Origin: Armatimonadaceae bacterium
GTDB lineage: Bacteria > Armatimonadota > Armatimonadia > Armatimonadales > Armatimonadaceae
Assembly (NCBI GenBank): GCA_030446525.1
Contig: JAUJNC010000203.1
Coordinates: forward strand, 1 to 6,876
Direction of reading: 5' to 3'
DNA length: 6,876 nt
The stretch's first letter is position 1. Each line of letters begins with the position of its first letter. Of the stretch, positions 6,443-6,876 are shown piece after piece. A program made the position numbers and the translations under genes. The notes beneath the pieces are model-generated. The model was not told the origin of the DNA and ran no database searches. It was given only the letters and a program-made list of their open reading frames with translations.

Positions 6443-6612
6443 AGGGAGGCCATTAAAAAAGCCGTCATGCAGGCGGACCTAAAGGAAGGTACAGGACGTA
6501 AATACGGTACCCCGACAGCGATGATCGCCCTATGCCCCTCGTCGCCAGGAAAAAAGGAATGCTGCGTAAAGCTCTGTAGTTTAGCGTTTTCACGCGTCGC
6601 TTGCCTCTGGAT
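6443..6612. other. Intergenic region downstream of the kinase, no gene seen
   Basis: The GC content drops here (GCCATTAAAAAAGCC, GGAAAAAAGGAATG). A plus-strand frame from ATG 6467 has no ribosome site and unconvincing composition, and it lies antisense to the minus-strand fragment at 6613-6816. A short GGTAC/GTACC repeat is present near 6487-6510. I see no terminator with a clear stem and T-run. Confidence 0.4.
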
Positions 6613-6816
6613 TCAAGCGGCCAGCGGTAGCGCCTCCTCCATTTTCGCCCTTTCGAGCGTTGCCGTAGAACCCGCACAAATTCGGCACTGCTCCCTCGAC
6701 AGGCGCTTCTGCTGAGAAAGCGTCAGGTACGACAGACACGTGCGCCAGTCGCCATAAACCGGCTGCGGCTTCACATCCCAGAGCCCAAACCGCAGCAGCG
6801 TCTGTGCCCACAGACA
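6613..6816 (-). pseudogene. 67-codon C-terminal protein fragment, family not recognised
   Basis: On the minus strand an open frame runs from just after a TAG (6819-6817) to a TGA (6615-6613). It lacks a credible start, the first GTG being codon 15, yet its composition is protein-like: LWAQTLLRFGLWDVKPQPVY, GDWRTCLSYLTLSQQKRLSR, EQCRICAGS and TLERAKMEEALPLAA. It has balanced hydrophobic and charged residues and none of the Arg/Pro/Gly bias of the antisense frames elsewhere in the window. The simplest reading is the tail of a gene whose front is lost or interrupted by the stop; a transposase tail is possible but no catalytic motif is present to support it. Confidence 0.4.
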
Positions 6817-6860
6817 CTAGTTCTCCCCGGAGTTATTGACAGTTTGGGTATACTGCCCTC

Positions 6861-6876
6861 ATGCAAGCCCTCTCCC
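6861..6876 (+). CDS. Possible start of a gene cut by the right edge
   Basis: An ATG at 6861 begins MQALS before the window ends. Upstream are TTGACA (6836-6841) and TATACT (6849-6854), but only 7 bases separate them, too few for a standard promoter, and there is no clear Shine-Dalgarno. Too little sequence to assign. Confidence 0.15.

Noticed and set aside
5365..6456. 363-codon plus-strand frame overlapping the kinase
   Set aside because: Arg/Ala/Gly/Pro-rich out-of-frame reading of the kinase gene without ribosome site or motifs.
1..6876. CRISPR array, tRNA or rRNA genes, complete insertion sequence
   Set aside because: No regularly spaced repeats, no cloverleaf or rRNA-like sequence, and no intact transposase were seen on either strand.

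Overview
This is a 6.9 kb piece of a high-GC bacterial chromosome carrying a mix of metabolic, signalling and decayed genes. No rRNA, tRNA or taxon-specific gene is present, so the organism cannot be fixed. The GC-rich third codon positions, STAS-type partner-switching protein, three-helix histidine kinase and scattered gene remnants would fit a high-GC Chloroflexota (Ktedonobacteria-like) or similar soil bacterium, but this is only a guess.

Left part (1-3093): a complete aldehyde dehydrogenase module of the 1-pyrroline-5-carboxylate dehydrogenase (proline to glutamate) type ends at 1720. Its frame stays open, through a Pro/Ala-rich stretch, to the left edge, so it may be the C-terminal half of a bifunctional PutA-like enzyme cut by the window. 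A 134-bp imperfect palindrome fills most of the gap to the next gene. That gene is a metal-dependent amidohydrolase broken by an internal deletion plus frameshift that removed the HxH metal-binding motif.

Middle part (3094-4594): two leader hairpins and a doubled Shine-Dalgarno precede a 43-codon ORF for a strikingly acidic peptide, which overlaps an 18-codon basic ORF. Facing them on the minus strand is a STAS-domain anti-sigma factor antagonist-like gene with a TATAAT box upstream. A 20-bp perfect palindrome lies between the convergent genes. A GC-rich, hairpin-rich segment of about 300 bases follows, then a response-regulator receiver domain that stops after about two thirds of its fold.

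Right part (4595-6876): a small secreted SH3-like protein of unknown role, then a membrane sensor histidine kinase with all catalytic motifs. After the kinase the sequence decays: a 67-codon minus-strand fragment with good coding character but no proper start, and a possible gene start in the last 16 bases.

Putting it together: the STAS protein, receiver remnant and kinase suggest a signalling neighbourhood, but the receiver is probably non-functional and each gene seems to have its own start signals, so no single operon is evident. I see no clear undescribed system. The best leads are the acidic/basic small ORF pair, the palindromic element, the possible PutA fusion and the overlooked minus-strand fragment near the right end.
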